Below, piece after piece: positions 33,602-45,442 of a DNA stretch of 64,000 nt. The notes beneath the pieces were generated by a model, which saw only the letters and a list, made by a program, of their open reading frames with translations, made no database searches and was not told the DNA's origin. Within the stretch, counting starts at the first letter, position 1, and every line of letters begins with the position of its first letter. Source of the stretch: Anthostomella pinea (taxonomy: Eukaryota > Ascomycota > Sordariomycetes > Xylariales > Xylariaceae); NCBI GenBank assembly GCA_963556695.1, contig CAUWAG010000004.1, forward strand, positions 1,054,001 to 1,118,000, written 5' to 3'. The position numbers were made by a program, and so were the translations under genes.

Positions 33602-34542
33602 CTACTTCCTCTGCGCCCTCTCTCTCGGCTCCTCCCAAGCATCCTTCTGTTTCTCTGATGACGTGGACTCAGCAGTGCCACCTTTATATACCTCAGCCAA
33701 AGCTGCTTTGATCGCCTCCCAGGCACGACCAGGTTCTTGATCTGCCCCCGTCGCCTCCTCCCGAATGCCATTTTCCTCCGCGTGCTCATCATGGCCTCCA
33801 AATTGGGGGGCGGAAGCAGGTTCCTGCCGATCCACACCGATTCCCTCTGGCAGCTCTTGCACTGGAGTCTGCTCGGCGGGAGACGGCCAATTCCATCTCC
33901 ATTTGCTAGGAGACACTGACAAGGAGAAGTCCTTCTTCCGGGGTCTTACTTCTTGTCGCCATTGTTCAAGTGCCGGATGTGCGGTCATCCCGCGTCTATA
34001 TTCTTGCTTGGCTCCATGTTTCATTGCCGAGGCGCCGACCCCAGCTGAGGCCATCAGGATGAGACCAGCGACCGGCGATCTTACAGCAAAACGAGCGAGG
34101 ACCGTCGTCAAGCCCTTTGAGCGTCTAAGCTCGACGAGATCTGACAGTTTCGAGAACACCGCCTTCCTAGCGCGTGGAATACAGAAAATCAGCGGTACAA
34201 GGAGATATGAGCACCGTGAGAAATGGTTCGGAATCTTTGGAGTTGTGCTTCATACTGGGCCCCCAAGGGGGTAATGGCATCAACCTCTCTCTGGCTGAGC
34301 CGTAGACCGACGGGCACGCTTTGCGAGGCGACCAACCGGAGGACGTTCTTTCGGTACCGCTGTTCAGACCAGAACATCAAGCCCCAAGCCGGTAAGCTGG
34401 CCATTTTGTCATCAGGGACTTGCACTCCGGGTGCGAAATATCGCTTCTCGATGGAATCTGCAGTTGCAAGTTCTGGTATCCCAAGGACCAGTAAGTCCTC
34501 CAGTACCTCTGAGGGTGATGGTCGGTCGCTGGGTTTCGGCAT
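33602..34542 (-). CDS. Unknown protein with one membrane segment
   Basis: A two-exon gene on the minus strand: 34542-34256 and 34166-33602, 283 residues. The 89-bp intron has a GTATGA donor, a CTGAT branch site and a CTAG acceptor, and it joins the frames as GAQ|KAVFSKLSDLVELRR. Without splicing the first frame stops at 34189. The N-terminal third begins MPKPSDRPSPSEVLEDLLVLGIPELATADSI and has a SEQRYRKNVLRLVASQSVPVGLRLSQREVDAI helix. A hydrophobic segment (VAGLILMASAGVGASA) follows, then a basic patch and a hydrophilic C-terminus. The composition would suit a mitochondrial or other organelle membrane protein, but I do not recognise the family. Coding support comes from the coherent splice and the long frames. 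Confidence 0.68.
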
Positions 34543-35856
34543 ACTCGAGACGACGATGATGATATATCGGGGTGCGCTGGTTTTATAATGGCGGAAGCGT
34601 CAACGTCCCAACGAGTATTCCGGTGAAAGAAAAATGTCATGCTCTTCAGCCCAAGGGAGGTTGCGCCAGCACATCATACCGCCAACACGCGGCGCCCATT
34701 CCGCAAGTGGCGTATTGAGACAGCCCCAAGGCTGGGAGGCCTGCCCTGTGGTCACTCGCGTCGCATGTTGCAAACGCAGGCTTCCAGCTCCCCACTACTA
34801 AAGAATGGCGATGTAGTCGCCCAGGTATATCAGTACCTCTTTTGCCGCTGATGGCCGTGAAAGTTTCGTCCAGCGCCCTTCAATTTGGTGCCATTCACAG
34901 ACATACAAGCTAGCAAGTCTCGGATGGGACGAGATGTTTGAAGTTTGACCAGCATCTTCTTCCGTGGACAGCCAAATGTCTCGTACAATATGTCTTGGTT
35001 TCGAGGCTTGTGTGGCCGTTCAGCACATTCCTGTGAGACAACGGGCCGCGGCGCAGGCCGGCCCCAGCATAGCCATCCGAAGAGTGCAGCATGACCTTTA
35101 CCTCATCATTTCGATCTGGGTATATCCTGCGTATTCCATCTTCGTTATGGGTTTTGCGATCCTGTATAGGTATGATTGTAAAGCGGGCTCAAGGGGCTCA
35201 GAGATTGGGCCCAGGGAGGGCTCAGAAACGTCACATCTCACACGCCCGGCCACGATTCCAAACATGATCAAGGCTAGACTCTAAAACTGTCAGCTGATCA
35301 AAAAACATTGACAGTCTTGGAACATTCGTCCGAAGGTGATTGCTACTCTGTCCGCCTGCGACGGGTCGTCGCGCTGTGCCCGTGGGTGTGTTTGCTGCAG
35401 TTAGCCCAGCCACCGGCCGAACGCGCCGTTTCCATCGCACCGCTCGCCAGTCTCGTCGACGTTGAAGCTTGATTGATGCGGCTCCCCTTGAACAATCAAG
35501 CTTCCCGACTGGCCCCGTCGCATCACCGCAGCTCTTCAATGTTCACGGTTGCATCGAGCAACCGAGCTATGCGGGGGTGCTCCAAAGAGGCAGTTGATGC
35601 AGAACACCAGAAGTTGGCTTCGGGACCTGACGAGCACGCCAGACAGCACGTTCCCGTATGGCTCGATAAGCTACGCGCATCTCTTGGCGAGCCAGACGTG
35701 GCAGGCAGCTAATGCGTCATGAATCACTGAATAGGTCGGGACTGTCCCAAGGTTGTTGGTCGGTAAGATACGGTAGGTGTCATGCAGCCGAGAGCTTTAT
35801 GTATCCTGTGGTGAAGCTTGATTCGGGGGAGCTTCAACCCGGGTACGACCATGGAG
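34543..35856. other. Intergenic with a strong hairpin
   Basis: No gene was seen in about 1.3 kb. A perfect 12-bp inverted repeat (35464-35475 and 35493-35504) is described separately. Confidence 0.55.
35464..35504. repeat. Perfect 12-bp inverted repeat (hairpin)
   Basis: GAAGCTTGATTG at 35464-35475 and CAATCAAGCTTC at 35493-35504 are exact reverse complements separated by 17 bases. A third GAAGCTTGATT copy lies at about 35812-35822, 150 bp before the carboxypeptidase start. The function is unknown. Confidence 0.75.
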
Positions 35857-35864
35857 GTATAAGA
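35857..35864 (+). promoter_or_regulatory. Putative TATA box of the carboxypeptidase gene
   Basis: GTATAAGA lies 115 bp upstream of the ATG at 35972. Confidence 0.5.
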
Positions 35865-35971
35865 GCCGGCGAGCTCCAAGCTCCAAGATCTGATGTTTCC
35901 TCTCAAGCGAGTGAGCAACCTTCCTCTCAGCAGCTGTCGAGGGATTCCCATCAGGTCAAGCACTGGTCATC

Positions 35972-37903
35972 ATGTATACTCCAACACGCATCGTGGCTCG
36001 AGCAGCCTTGCTGCTCTTCTCTCTCCAATGTGCCCTCACAACCGCCCGTGCACCGCCTGAGTATCTGGAGAGGCTGCTCAAGAAACAGGTACCAGCTGAA
36101 CCTACGGGCGTAAAGACGATCACGTCGCCAGGTGGCGCCACGATCAGGTACAAGGAGCCAGAGCTGGAGGGCGTCTGCGAGACCACGCCAGGGGTCAAAT
36201 CTTACTCTGGTTATGTCGACCTCGACCCAGACACGCACATGTTCTTCTGGTTCTTCGAGGCAAGGACCAAACCTGACGAGGCGCCTCTAACTCTCTGGCT
36301 CAATGGAGGGCCTGGGTCCGATTCGATGATCGGCCTGTTTGAAGGTGAGTTGATTATCTCGACATAGACTTGACTACTGTTTGCTCATGTCTTGAAAATA
36401 GAACTTGGTCCTTGCAACGTGACGGCAAACGGGACGGCAGTGGTGAACCCTTACGCCTGGAACGAAGTCAGCAACCTCCTGTTCCTCTCCCAGCCCATCG
36501 GCGTCGGGTTTTCATACGACGACAAAGTCGTGGGCGTGATCAACGAGACGACCGGCCTACCACAGAACTCATCAACGCCCGATGGCCGCTACAGCGATAT
36601 CGACCCGTACAAGATCGATACCACGCAGCTGGCCGCAATGGGGACCTGGGAGATCCTGCAGGGCTTCATCGAGAACCTGCCCGTCCTCGACGCCAGCGTC
36701 AAGTCGCGGAGCTTCAACCTCTGGACCGAGAGCTACGGCGGCCACTACGGGCCCGCCTTCTACCGGTATTTCTACGAGCAGAACGAGCTCGTCAAGAACG
36801 GCACCGTGCCGGGCGTCGAGCTCGAGATGCACACGCTGGGTATTATTAATGGAGTCGTCTCGGGGCGCCTGCAGATGCCGTACTATCCCGAGTTCGCGTA
36901 CCGGAACACCTACGGCATCGAGGCGGTCAATGAGACCATCTACAACTACATGAAGATGAACTACTACTTCAACAGCGGATGTCGAGATTCTATCGACTAC
37001 TGCTTCGAGCAGGATCGGTCTACCCCCGATGGCAAGGCTGTCTGCTCGCAGGCCGTGGCGATATGCAGAGGTCTGGTCGAAGGACCATACTAGTAAGTTA
37101 CCTCTACGTCTTTCATCACCCACCGTCCTTCCCGGGCTGATCCAGAACGCCGCAGTAATGTAAGTGGGCGAAACCCCTACGATATCCGCGCCATGGCCGA
37201 TGCCGATATCCCACCGGGGCATTGGGTCGACTACCTGAACACGCCCGAGGTGCAGAACGCCCTTGGTGTCGACATCAACTACACTTCCACGAGCAGCAAT
37301 GCCGTATATATCGGGTTTGACTACACCGGCGACTGGGTGTACCCGGAGTTGATGGAGGACCTGGAGGCTGTTCTGGGTTATGGGGTCCGGGTTGCTTTGA
37401 TCTATGGAGATGCTGTGAGTCCCGTGCCCCCCTGAGTGATCAGAGGCAAGGTACTGACGGGGGACCTACCAGGACTACATCTGCAACTGGTTTGGCGGAG
37501 AAGCCGTCAGTCTGACGCTGAATTACACGCACTCTGCCGAGTTTGCCGCCTCGGGGTACACGCCGTTCGTGGTCGACGACGTAGAGTACGGCGAGGGTCG
37601 TCAATACGGCAACTTCAGTTTCACGCGTATTTGTGAGTGAAGCCACGAATCATTGATACCCCTTTTATCGGCCTTGAATACGTTACTGATTTCTGATCTC
37701 AAAAAGATGATAGCGGACATGAGATACCGTACTATCAGCCAAAGGCAGCGCTGGAGTTCTTCAGACGGATTTTGGGCGACATGATCATCTCGGATGGAAG
37801 CGAGAAGGTGACGCCCACGTATGAGAGCGAGGGCACCGTCAATGCTACGCATACGAATAGCTATACCACGTGGTATACGGGACGCCCTGGGGACTGGAAA
37901 TAG
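35972..37903 (+). CDS. Secreted serine carboxypeptidase (peptidase family S10)
   Basis: An extracellular or vacuolar serine carboxypeptidase that removes C-terminal residues from peptides. Five exons: 35972-36344, 36402-37092, 37156-37414, 37473-37632 and 37707-37903, giving 559 residues. A signal peptide (about 1-27) is followed by the substrate-binding [24 protein letters not shown]. This differs slightly from the usual GGPGSSS by an Asp in place of one Ser. The catalytic triad is complete: Ser235 in TESYGG, Asp442 in GDADYICNW, and His499 in [11 protein letters not shown]. Several NxT/NxS sites suggest N-glycosylation. Every junction preserves phase, and the final His motif is rebuilt only by splicing. 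It is followed on the same strand, about 670 bp downstream, by the beta-glucosidase; both look like secreted nutritional enzymes. Confidence 0.95.
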
Positions 37904-38486
37904 AGGTCAAGTACGGCCAGTCGCGATGGACGGTTTCTGAGCTCCTTTTCTAGGGCGGCAAGGGACGAGCTTGAAGCCGTAGAACACAGACCCTCGCAAT
38001 ACGAGTATAGGTCCCAGATGAAAACGGAATATACCGATATATCAGTAACGACTTAACGCAATGTAACGGGGAGGTCCTTCTGACGCGATCGACTAAGTAA
38101 TGACGAACTACCTCCTACTCCACGCTCTTCTCCATCTGTTCTTCACGAACCCCGCATGCCCAGCCAACATCTCCCCACGACCTCCACCCACCGGCACCGG
38201 CCGGCAGTTGGCGTCACCGCTCCCTACCGCAGACGGCTTGACGATACCTACCTAAGTAGTTATATGCGTGCGGGGTAGCTTGTAAGTTGTTGGAGTTCGT
38301 TCTGCCAAGGCGTCGTCGACCTGACTTTCTTCCTGGCAAGCGGGCGCGGGTGGCCCCCGACGACAAGGGGACGCTGAGTCAGTCGAGTCAGTCGAGTCTT
38401 TCCCTTGGAACCAGGTAGGCACCGGGACGTACCGGTGTTTATGCCGAGTGGTGATGATCCCGGACAGACACCACCGGCCCGTAGTT
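37904..38486. other. Intergenic between carboxypeptidase and beta-glucosidase
   Basis: No gene was seen. It contains a doubled GAGTCAGTC unit at about 38376-38394 and a TACCTACCTAAGTA box at about 38247-38260. Confidence 0.55.
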
Positions 38487-38494
38487 CTATAAAT
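38487..38494 (+). promoter_or_regulatory. Putative TATA box of the beta-glucosidase gene
   Basis: CTATAAAT lies 84 bp upstream of the ATG at 38571. Confidence 0.55.
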
Positions 38495-38570
38495 GCTCGG
38501 CCTCGGTGAGCTATGTCACGAGCTGGGCGAGCTCTGTCCACTCGACCTCACACATCTGTGGGATCTCAAG

Positions 38571-41083
38571 ATGAATTCACTGCTGTCACTCGCGTCCTCT
38601 GCACTCTTCTTGCAGGGCGCTTCTGCCCTGGGCTACGGGTTCAATGGATCGGATTCGCAGTTTTACGGCCAGAGCCCGCCTGTGTACCCATCGTGTAAGC
38701 TTGCCTTCTATAGGTAGTTTATACTAACGTGGTTTCATAAGTTGCTGACAGTCACTCCTAGCAATTGGCCATGGTACCAGTAATGCACGATGGGTGTCTG
38801 CATACCAGCGTGCTACGGCCCTGGCTGACCAGATGACGATAGAGCAGAAAGTCAACATGACCAGAGGCTACACGGGTCAGGATCCCCAAAATTGGAAAAT
38901 TCCCTGAGAAGGTCCTTTTGGTTTAACTACTTCCACAGGAACCTGCACCGGCAACAGCGGTGCCGTGCCCCGATTCGGCGTACCACCTCTATGCCTTTCC
39001 GACGCCCCAGACGGCATCCGGGGGCAGGAATTCGTGTCCGCCTTCCCAGCCGGCATCCACGTAGCCGCGACCTGGGACCGGACCCTCATGTACCAGTACG
39101 GCAAGGCCCTGGGGTCCGAATACCGCGGAAAGGGCATCAACGTCGCCCTAGGACCCGTGGCAGGCCCTCTCGGACGCGTAGTCCGCGGGGGCCGCAACTG
39201 GGAAGGCCTCAGCAACGATCCCTATCTGGCGGGCGCCGGCATGGGCGAGATCACGCGCGGCATTCAAGATGCGGGTGTCATGGCCACGTCCAAGCACTTC
39301 CTCCTCAACGAGCAGGAGTACCGACGGCGGCCGTCTAGTATTGGCGAGGCGTTCAGCTCCAACGTCGGCGACCGCGCCCTGCACGAGTTGTACGTGTTCC
39401 CGTTCATGGACGCGTTGCGCGCTGATGCGGCCGCGGTCATGTGCTCGTACCAGCGCGCCAACAACTCGTACAGCTGCCAGAACTCCAAGCTGCTGAACGG
39501 GCTGCTGAAGACCGAGCTGGGCTTCGAGGGCTTCGTCGTCAGCGACTGGGGCGCACAGTACACCGGCATCGCATCAGCGAATGCTGGATTGGACCCTCGT
39601 CATGCCCGACGGGGGGTACTGGGGCCAAAACCTGACGGACGCCGTGAAGAACGGCTCCGTGAGCGCTGAGCGCGTCACGGACATGGCGACGCGCATCTTG
39701 GCCAGTTGGTATTACATGGGCCACGACAACGGCTTCCCGGCGCCGAGCATCTACCCCGGGACGACCAAGCACGAGCCCGTCGACGTGCAAGCCGACCACG
39801 CGGCCCTCATCCGCGAGATCGGCGCCGCCAGCACCGTCCTAGTCAAGAACGTGAACAACACGCTCCCGCTGCAGCGCCCGACCTTCCTGTGCGTTTACGG
39901 GTACGACGCCACGGTCCCGTCGATGCCGTGGCAGGACGCATCGCGGTACGGCGGCGGGTACGCCGTCAACTTCGGCTGGCAGACCTTCGCGGGCACGCTG
40001 ATCACGGGCGGCGGCTCGGGCAGCAACGCGCCGCCCTACGTCGTCAGCCCCTTCCAGGCGATTCAGGAGCGGCTGCGCCAGGATCGCGGGATCGTGCGTG
40101 GGACTTCGAGTCGGAGAACCCGACGTATACGCCCTATGTGAACGCGGATGCTTGTCTTGTGTTCATCAATGCGTATGCGTCGGAGAGCTTTGATCGGCTG
40201 AGCTTGACGGACGAGTCGAGTGATCGGCTGGTTGGTAATGTGGCGGCGAATTGCTCGAATACTGTTGTTGTTATTCATTCGACTGGTAAGCACCCCCCCT
40301 TTTTATCTGTTCATCTGATACTCTTGTTGTTCGCTGATAGAGGTACTAGGTATCCGCAACGTCGACGCCTGGATCGACAACCCCAACATCACAGCCGTCC
40401 TCTACGCCGGCCTACCCGGCCAAGAGAGCGGCAACAGCCTAGCCGACGTGCTCTGGGGCGACGTGAGCCCCAGCGGCAAACTGCCCTACACAGTCGCGAA
40501 GGAAGAGGCAGACTACGGCGCCGTGCTGAGCTCCAGCTTGTCCTTCGACCAGTTTCCCCAGGACGACTTCACCGAGGGTCTATTCATCGACTGCCGGGCC
40601 TTCGACCGAGACGAGATCGAGCCGCGCTTCGAGTTCGGGTTCGGACTGACCTACACGACATTCGAGTATGCCAAGTTGAACGTCCAGATGGACATGGGAG
40701 CCAACACGGATCCCCTTCCCGACCCGGAGGTGGCAGTGATCTCCGGCGGACACCCGGCGCTCTGGGAGACCGTGGCAACGGTCACATGCGCGCTGTCCAA
40801 CACCGGCCGCGTGACCGCCTCGGAGGTGGCCCAGCTGTACCTCGGGATCCCGAGCAGCGCCGAGTTCGACACGCCGGCCCGCCAACTGCGAGGCTTCCAG
40901 CGCACGCCCGTTCGGCCGGGCGAGACGCGGACGGTGTCGTTCGCGCTGACGAGGCGGGATCTGAGTGTGTGGGATACGACAGTGGCGCAGTGGAGGCTGC
41001 AGGCGGGCACGTACAAGATCCATGTCGGGGCCAGCAGTCAGGATCTGCGGCTCGAGGGGAATCTGGAGATTTCTTCTTCATGA
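38571..41083 (+). CDS. Secreted beta-glucosidase, glycoside hydrolase family 3 (two frame breaks)
   Basis: An extracellular exo-acting beta-glucosidase releasing glucose from cellobiose and other beta-glucosides. Exons are 38571-38694, 38762-38875, 38939-40285 and 40350-41083, equivalent to about 772 residues. A signal peptide (about 1-19) precedes the GH3 N-domain. Landmarks are PRFGVPPLCLSDAPDGIR, GGRNWEGLSNDPYLAG, ATSKHFLLNEQE and GFVVSDWGAQ with the catalytic Asp nucleophile. The C-domain has AGLPGQESGNSLADVLWGD, PSGKLPYT, FEFGFGLTYTTFEY and a fibronectin-III-like end (VTCALSNTGRVTASEVAQLYL). As written, the frame slips by one base at about 39590-39596 (one extra C after GLD) and returns at about 40100 (one base missing before WDFESENPTYTPY). 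The two slips cancel, and the conserved GH3 sequence between them is intact. This is either a young pseudogene or two base errors. Confidence 0.9.
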
Positions 41084-41757
41084 GACGATGAGTAGATACT
41101 CTGCGTCCCTCGTCTATTCCACGGGGTGGAAAGCATACTATGACGACCATTACGACATAATTTACGAAGATAGATAACCATGATGACTCACGAACAAACG
41201 AACGAATCAGTAGATACTCTCGATTGTCTTGATTCAGAAGGTTGGCGCGTCTGGCCCGCCAGTATTATTAGCCAGGTGACTATTACAAGATGGAATATAC
41301 TCCCGGTTATACCCCAACCGACCATTCAGTCAGTCCCTTCTAGAAGCAAAAACACAACACCTTGGATGCCCGCCAGTTCCCGCCCCTTTCTCATGCAGCC
41401 TTGGTTGTTCATGGTCTACCGTACATGACTCCATTCTACAATGCAGTACACCTCCTCTTCATCTTCCTAGCAACAGCCTTGCTGAAATATTCTGGCACCT
41501 CCCACAGCCAGAGCGATGCTTTACACGTCCCAGCCCAGGAAGGACGGACAGAACACGGTACAAAGGAAAAGAATGCAAAAAAATAGTACAGTAAAGGGGC
41601 AGCATGGCCCCCATTCCCCCAGCGATCTCCAACTGGTCATCAGAGTAAGGCAGACCAACATACCTACCTCCAGAGTAGGGAAATGAAGACCAGACAGGGT
41701 AATGAAGACCAGCGTGGGTCACGCAAGGTCAGTCAGCACAGCCCATGCCAGCTCACA
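41084..41757. other. Convergent intergenic region
   Basis: Holds the 3' ends of the beta-glucosidase (plus) and wetA (minus) genes. No gene was seen. A 12-bp direct repeat, AATGAAGACCAG, occurs at about 41681 and 41701. Confidence 0.55.
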
Positions 41758-43842
41758 TCACATAACAAACCCCTCCTCAACAAGCCTATCAATATCCCCG
41801 CCCGCAGCCTGCACAGCCTTAAGCGCCGCCTCGCTCATCCGCCTCCTCTTCTCTAGCGCCTCCTTCTCGCGGCGCGCCTTGGTCTTGGACGACCCGCTCG
41901 GTGCCACCCCCGTCATCAGCACGTTCTTGTCCGACGGGGTGAAGTTGACAAAATCTATACCCCCACCGCTTCTGCTTACGTTCATGCTCATCCCGCTCAT
42001 GTTCATCCCGCTAATGTCGGTCCCTCCGCCTGCTGCTCCGTTGTTAAGGGACCCAAAACTGGTTGATGTAGACGAGGTCGGCGTCCGCGGTTCCCGCCTG
42101 CACCACGATCGTCGCTTGCGCACGGATATCGAGTGGCTGCGCTGCTGCTGTGGGTGCGAACCGGAGGACCCAGACAAAGCCCGCGCCCGATGCGGCGGCG
42201 TCGGCGACGTCGATTCCTCCCGCAGGTACGGCCGGCTGCCGCTGTGGTGCAGCTTGCGCGGCGAGGTCAGGGAGCAGTGGTGGCGGGCGCCCGAGGACGG
42301 GGCGCGCGGGCGGGGGCGGCGCTGTTCGCTGTGGCCGCCGTTGTGGCCGTTGTAGCCATTATGGTGGGACTGATGTTGCGGGGGAGGAGGCGCGAGCGAG
42401 AAGCTTGACGCCCGCGCTGAGAGCGTGTCGTTGAGACTGGCGCTTAGCACGGCGGCTTGCGGGGGCTGCGGTTGGGGCATGTGGATCATGAGGCCGGAGA
42501 GCTCTGGGTTGGTGTTGGCGTTGTTGGTGGTGGTGCTGAACTCGTAGGGCAGGTCGGCGTGCTGCTGCTGCTGGGTGTGGAGCGAAAGGTTGAGGGCGGG
42601 GTTCTTGTTGGTGCCGTTACTGTTGTTGGTTTGCTCGTGGCTGTAGTGGTGGTTATGGTCCGACGAGAGGGCCGGCTCGCCGTTGATACCGGCGGTATTG
42701 GCGTCCCACCAGCCCGGACTCGCCATGAGGCCGCGGTCGGGGATGTACGCCGCCGACGAGGACGACGAGGACCACAGGTTGGCAGCATCGTCGCCGTAGT
42801 TGCCGTCGAGCAGGCCCTCCATGGGCCACTCGGCCGAACTGGCGCTCCGCTGCGCCTTCGGCTGCTGTTGTCGATGGGGGTTTGTGTTCAGCTCCAGGGA
42901 CGCCATGGGATGTTGATAGAATGAGTCCCCGTTGAGTACCGGTGTGCTCATGGGCGTGTCGACGTTGTGGTTCTTGGCCGGGTTGATAACTGTGGATGGT
43001 GCCAGCATGCCCTCGCCAAAGGGGTCGTCGAGGTGGCCGCTCACGAAGCGCATGCTATCGGAGTGGTGGTCATTGGGGATCCTACCCGTCAATGGCGGTG
43101 ACTGGGGCAGCCCGCTGTTATCAATTGGCTCTTGCTTCACCTCCCCCAACAAGTCCCTGGTGTAATCATTGATATCGGAGCTTCCAAATTCGTGATGTGG
43201 TCCCATATCACCCTTAAACGCATCCATCGCCGTTATATTCGTCTGACCCGATCGTCGCGGCTTTGAGCGGTGGGTGGCACGCCGTATCGTTGCATACACC
43301 GATTCGACGAACCGACTATGTTTGCGTGGACTCAAGGATTCCGTGTTATCGAAAGGTGGACTCGATGGTGCTGTGAGTGTCCCTTTGGGCGACTTCAACG
43401 AGATCCCCTCGAGGCGGAGGAGCTCCGAGTCGGATATCGAACCAACACTCAATATTGGGTCTGCCGCCAAAGCTGTCAGTACTGCCGGGGTGGAGTTGGG
43501 CTGCTCGGCCCTGGTACGGGAAGGTAGCATGAGGAAGTTTGTCTTAGCCGCGCTCTCTCCCTCGGCATTGGAACGCCCAGTGTGCAGGTCCTGGTCATTG
43601 GAGGACGAATTGGTCAAGCTGTCGTCGAGGGAGTCGAGAAGAAGGGACGGACTGGGCGGATCCTCGAGAAAGTCGCCGCCCAGTGCTGACGGATCCCCAG
43701 AGTCAAAGGTGACGAACTGGTCAAAGAAGTTGTCGCCCGTCACTGCCAGCTCGTCATTGTCCGGCCAGTACGAGAGCTGGTTCTGCTCTTTGTCCATTGG
43801 GTAATGCACCGCCGTGAAGGCCATGATGTCGAAGAGGAGCAA
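41758..43842 (-). CDS. wetA: WetA-type developmental regulator of conidium maturation
   Basis: A nuclear regulator that in Aspergillus acts downstream of BrlA and AbaA to control late conidiogenesis and spore-wall maturation. A single exon encodes 694 residues, longer than the roughly 550-residue Aspergillus protein. The recognisable parts are an acidic N-terminus with NFFDQFVTFDSGD and, above all, the C-terminal block from GGIDFVNFTPSDKNVLMTGV through APSGSSKTKARREKEALEKRR to RMSEAALKAVQAAGGDIDRL. This is the conserved WetA/ESC1-related domain and ends just before the stop at 41758. The middle is low-complexity: Gln, Asn, His and Ser runs typical of fungal regulators. The start at 43842 is the first in-frame ATG; Met7 (43824) is an equally plausible start. 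The upstream 1.6 kb without a gene could hold a long leader and regulatory sites. Confidence 0.87.
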   Translation of the reverse strand: MLLFDIMAFTAVHYPMDKEQNQLSYWPDNDELAVTGDNFFDQFVTFDSGDPSALGGDFLEDPPSPSLLLDSLDDSLTNSSSNDQDLHTGRSNAEGESAAKTNFLMLPSRTRAEQPNSTPAVLTALAADPILSVGSISDSELLRLEGISLKSPKGTLTAPSSPPFDNTESLSPRKHSRFVESVYATIRRATHRSKPRRSGQTNITAMDAFKGDMGPHHEFGSSDINDYTRDLLGEVKQEPIDNSGLPQSPPLTGRIPNDHHSDSMRFVSGHLDDPFGEGMLAPSTVINPAKNHNVDTPMSTPVLNGDSFYQHPMASLELNTNPHRQQQPKAQRSASSAEWPMEGLLDGNYGDDAANLWSSSSSSAAYIPDRGLMASPGWWDANTAGINGEPALSSDHNHHYSHEQTNNSNGTNKNPALNLSLHTQQQQHADLPYEFSTTTNNANTNPELSGLMIHMPQPQPPQAAVLSASLNDTLSARASSFSLAPPPPQHQSHHNGYNGHNGGHSEQRRPRPRAPSSGARHHCSLTSPRKLHHSGSRPYLREESTSPTPPHRARALSGSSGSHPQQQRSHSISVRKRRSWCRREPRTPTSSTSTSFGSLNNGAAGGGTDISGMNMSGMSMNVSRSGGGIDFVNFTPSDKNVLMTGVAPSGSSKTKARREKEALEKRRRMSEAALKAVQAAGGDIDRLVEEGFVM

Positions 43843-45442
43843 AGGAAGAACAATTGTGACTTCAATGCGAGTTGGTTGGAGGGGACCCCCTTGTTGTCCA
43901 GGAAAGTGTAAGTAAAAACTCGCCGACGCAGGCTCGAAAGTGAGAAATAGGCCCTTGTATCTAGTATCGGCATGTAAGTCAACAAAACATGAGCAAAGTC
44001 TGCCACAGCAACAGCAGCAATGAGACCAATGTGAGCCACGTCGAGGCTGAGAAGGCTAGAGATCGATCATGGCAGGTGCCCGTGGCAACGAGATGAACAA
44101 TTGCAGGTTGTTCAGAGGAATGTGAATGGAGGCATCGAGCAGCAGTGACCGAACTTCGAGAGGAAGACCATTCCACGGCGGGTCTTCTTTTAAAGGATAT
44201 CAGCAGCAAAGTAGACCTCCCTCCACGCCGTCAGCAAGAGGCCGAAGCCACCCACTTGGGGGCTTCTGCGCGCCATGTCGAGACGGCCCTCGAAGAAGGG
44301 AACAAAGAAGATGCTCAAAGGAAGTAACCACGGCGTTGTTGTCGAGGCCGAGTTATACGGAGGAACCTTGCTCTGCGGCGCACAAACTTCTGCGGGGTGC
44401 ATCATGTGTGGTAGGGAGACAAAGGAGCCCTGGAATGTAAACTTATCTGACCGAGGAACGGCTGGTATCCCATTTTGGGATTCTCCAACAGGCTGAGACC
44501 TTTACCAGCTCCTGGTCTTGCCGACCGTGCGACCGGGAAGCAACGCCACCTTGTGCCTGGCCTAGTAGCATCTATAATTGACAACGTCGAGCCTAGACGG
44601 TGGGTTCGAACATGCGGCAACCTCCCTGGATTCTATTGGGGATTAGCAAATGCATGCGTCGTATTCCTCCCACAGACGGGCCTACTCTTCACGTTCCCTA
44701 CGATCCCACCAGATTGCCCTGGCGCGGCAATCACATCTGGACCTTGGCCTTCGCTCCAGCATGCAGCAGATTCCACATAAAGCGCCTTTGTCGCTAACTA
44801 CACAATCACTTGATGGATGGCATTCTGAGCACAAAGCACGAATGCCTCGAGGCAACCGACTTCCGAAAACAATAGGAATGAGACGTCAAGCTTTGTGCGC
44901 TTCGCAGCGATCGATAGCTCGATTGATGATGCATAGAGCTAGCTTCGATGCGATACATGGTGTGGTAGTGAGGCTGTCCTTTGGTGCGATCGCAGTCCCA
45001 TCCAATCTTTCGTGGTCATCGCCGATTGGCATCCTGTTGCAGCCTCTCGAGTGGCCAATCAATGCGACCTTCCAATCCCCGTGAAAGACAGCATCTGGAG
45101 TGGCGACACTTCTTCCTTCCGGTAACGTTCGCCTTCCAGTTTGCGTCGGGTCCCAAATATAGCTGCTCGCTGCGGCTCAGGTCGAACAAATACAGCCCCG
45201 TCTCCGAACTCCAAAGCCAAATGCTGCCGAAACGCCCCAGATGAGCCATATGGTCCTTGGTATCCTCAAATAGGCCGGCCCAAAGTGGTATTGGAATGAT
45301 CCTGGCCATAGCCCTTCCACCGGAAACGCCCGTTCTCCAGCCCTGGGTATATGCGAAAAGATTCAAGCAACCTATACAAAGAAAACATGGAACAGACAAC
45401 TGAATTAAACCGTCATTCAAGTCGGGGCCGTCGTCGTAGGCG
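43843..45442. promoter_or_regulatory. Long upstream region of wetA
   Basis: A 1.6-kb gene-free stretch between wetA and the next minus-strand gene. Long promoters and leaders are usual for conidiation regulators, so this is probably the wetA control region. I cannot point to confirmed BrlA or AbaA sites. The short open frames on both strands show no motif. Confidence 0.5.

Noticed and set aside
35972..41083. Carboxypeptidase plus beta-glucosidase as a functional gene cluster
   Set aside because: Both are common secreted enzymes with their own promoters. Adjacency alone does not show co-regulation, and no cluster-specific gene is nearby.
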